Source: Spirochaetaceae bacterium
GTDB taxonomy: Bacteria; Spirochaetota; Spirochaetia; Treponematales; Breznakiellaceae
Direction of reading: 5' to 3'
DNA: 12,872 nucleotides
NCBI GenBank assembly: GCA_031269165.1
Contig: JAISZQ010000367.1
Location: forward strand, 1-12,872
Shown here in pieces: positions 12,584 through 12,872 of the stretch. How positions within the stretch are numbered: position 1 is the stretch's first letter; every line of letters begins with the position of its first letter. A model generated the notes under the pieces. It saw only the letters and a list, made by a program, of their open reading frames with translations. It was not told the DNA's origin and made no database searches. The translations under genes were made by a program, and so were the position numbers.

Positions 12584-12872
12584 ATGACAGGCGGACATTT
12601 TCAGAGGGGGCTGTTGAAGCGCAATGATAATGTCCTCATATAAACGCAATAGAAATGTCCCATCAGGTAGAATAGCGGGAGGAGGACGAAATGGCGGGGA
12701 GAACCGATGGGACAAAAGGAACTGATAAGAGGGAAAGTGATGGAGATGGTAAAACGGGGACACAAGACGATAGCGGAGGCGGCAAAGGAACTGAAAGTCA
12801 GTTGCCGGCAGGGGCGGCGGATATACGCGGCCTACGAGAAGGAGGGAGACCGGGGGCTTATCCACGGGAATA
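12584..12872 (+). mobile_element. Left end of an ISNCY/IS1202-like insertion sequence (partial)
   Basis: A transposase start (from 12707) is preceded by three copies of the word GGACATT/AATGTCC. One is at 12593-12599 in inverted orientation, one is within GCAATGATAATGTCCT (12621-12636), and one is within GCAATAGAAATGTCCC (12646-12661). The last two are near-identical direct repeats 25 bp apart, as expected of subterminal transposase-binding sites. The exact left boundary is not resolved; 12584 is approximate, placed at TGACAGGCGGACATTTT. The element continues past the window edge. Confidence 0.6.
12707..12872 (+). CDS. ISNCY family (IS1202 group) transposase, N-terminal fragment
   Basis: The first 55 residues are visible before the window ends. 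GHKTIAEAAKELKVSCRQGR (about 18-37) is a helix-turn-helix of the kind that starts ISNCY/IS1202-group transposases. It is followed by RIYAAYEKEGDRGLIHGN, which in that family leads into a conserved basic Asn-Arg-Gly segment. This family assignment is from memory of the motif. ATG 12707 is the only start after the in-frame TAG at 12668. The strong GGAGGAGG-like site at 12678-12685 lies closer to ATG 12691, which is in another frame and gives low-complexity sequence. The catalytic DDE residues would lie outside the window. Confidence 0.75.
   Translation, partial: MGQKELIRGKVMEMVKRGHKTIAEAAKELKVSCRQGRRIYAAYEKEGDRGLIHGN

Noticed and set aside
12691..12872. Frame starting at ATG 12691 as the transposase
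   Set aside because: It has the better ribosome-binding spacing but encodes low-complexity Gly/Asp/Lys sequence; the helix-turn-helix is in the frame of ATG 12707.

Overview
The window looks like chromosomal DNA of a spirochaete, most likely a Treponema-like gut species. This is an inference from four things: a right-handed beta-helix lipoprotein with a loose spirochaetal lipobox, mixed base composition, many dispersed short palindromic repeats, and the gene families present. No rRNA, tRNA or other taxonomic marker gene was found.

Layout. (1) 1-2853, plus strand: a 7-bp tandem repeat (32 units, reaching the left edge) runs up to a polyprenyl-phosphate glycosyltransferase/GtrA fusion gene. 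That gene has no usable in-frame start as sequenced. It overlaps by 8 nt a DUF6056-type multi-pass membrane protein, probably a GT-C-like envelope glycan enzyme. (2) 3059-5588, minus strand: a two-gene operon of a PfkB-type sugar kinase (probably 2-keto-3-deoxygluconate kinase) followed 4 nt later by 6-phosphogluconate dehydrogenase, with an extended -10 promoter upstream. An imperfect inverted repeat separates these two convergent blocks. (3) 5604-6974: almost 1.4 kb without an intact gene. It holds a REP-like palindrome, a 207-bp MITE with perfect 18-bp inverted ends, a good promoter and ribosome-binding site in front of a frameshifted gene remnant, and a 418-bp composite repeat element made of nested mini-hairpins. 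(4) 6975-10487, plus strand: an FtsX/MacB-type ABC permease, its ATPase, an ECF sigma factor, a small single-pass Cys-rich membrane protein in the anti-sigma position, and a DUF4418 four-helix membrane protein with paired Cys/His/Met residues. A possible ECF-type promoter precedes the DUF4418 gene. (5) 10488-12513: a secreted beta-helix lipoprotein (minus strand) lying between two arrays of REP-like inverted repeats that share a perfect 40-bp direct repeat. (6) 12584-12872: the left end and first 55 codons of an ISNCY/IS1202-like transposase, cut by the window edge.

The block at 6975-10487 is the best candidate for a little-described functional system. A sigma/anti-sigma pair sits inside an FtsX-type exporter operon next to DUF4418, and vicinal or closely spaced cysteines recur in the predicted extracytoplasmic parts of the permease, the anti-sigma-like protein and DUF4418. 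I infer a metal or thiol-redox envelope response. The second most interesting region is the heptamer repeat before the glycosyltransferase: all three frames read through the pure repeat, and only one of them continues into the enzyme, as in a contingency locus.
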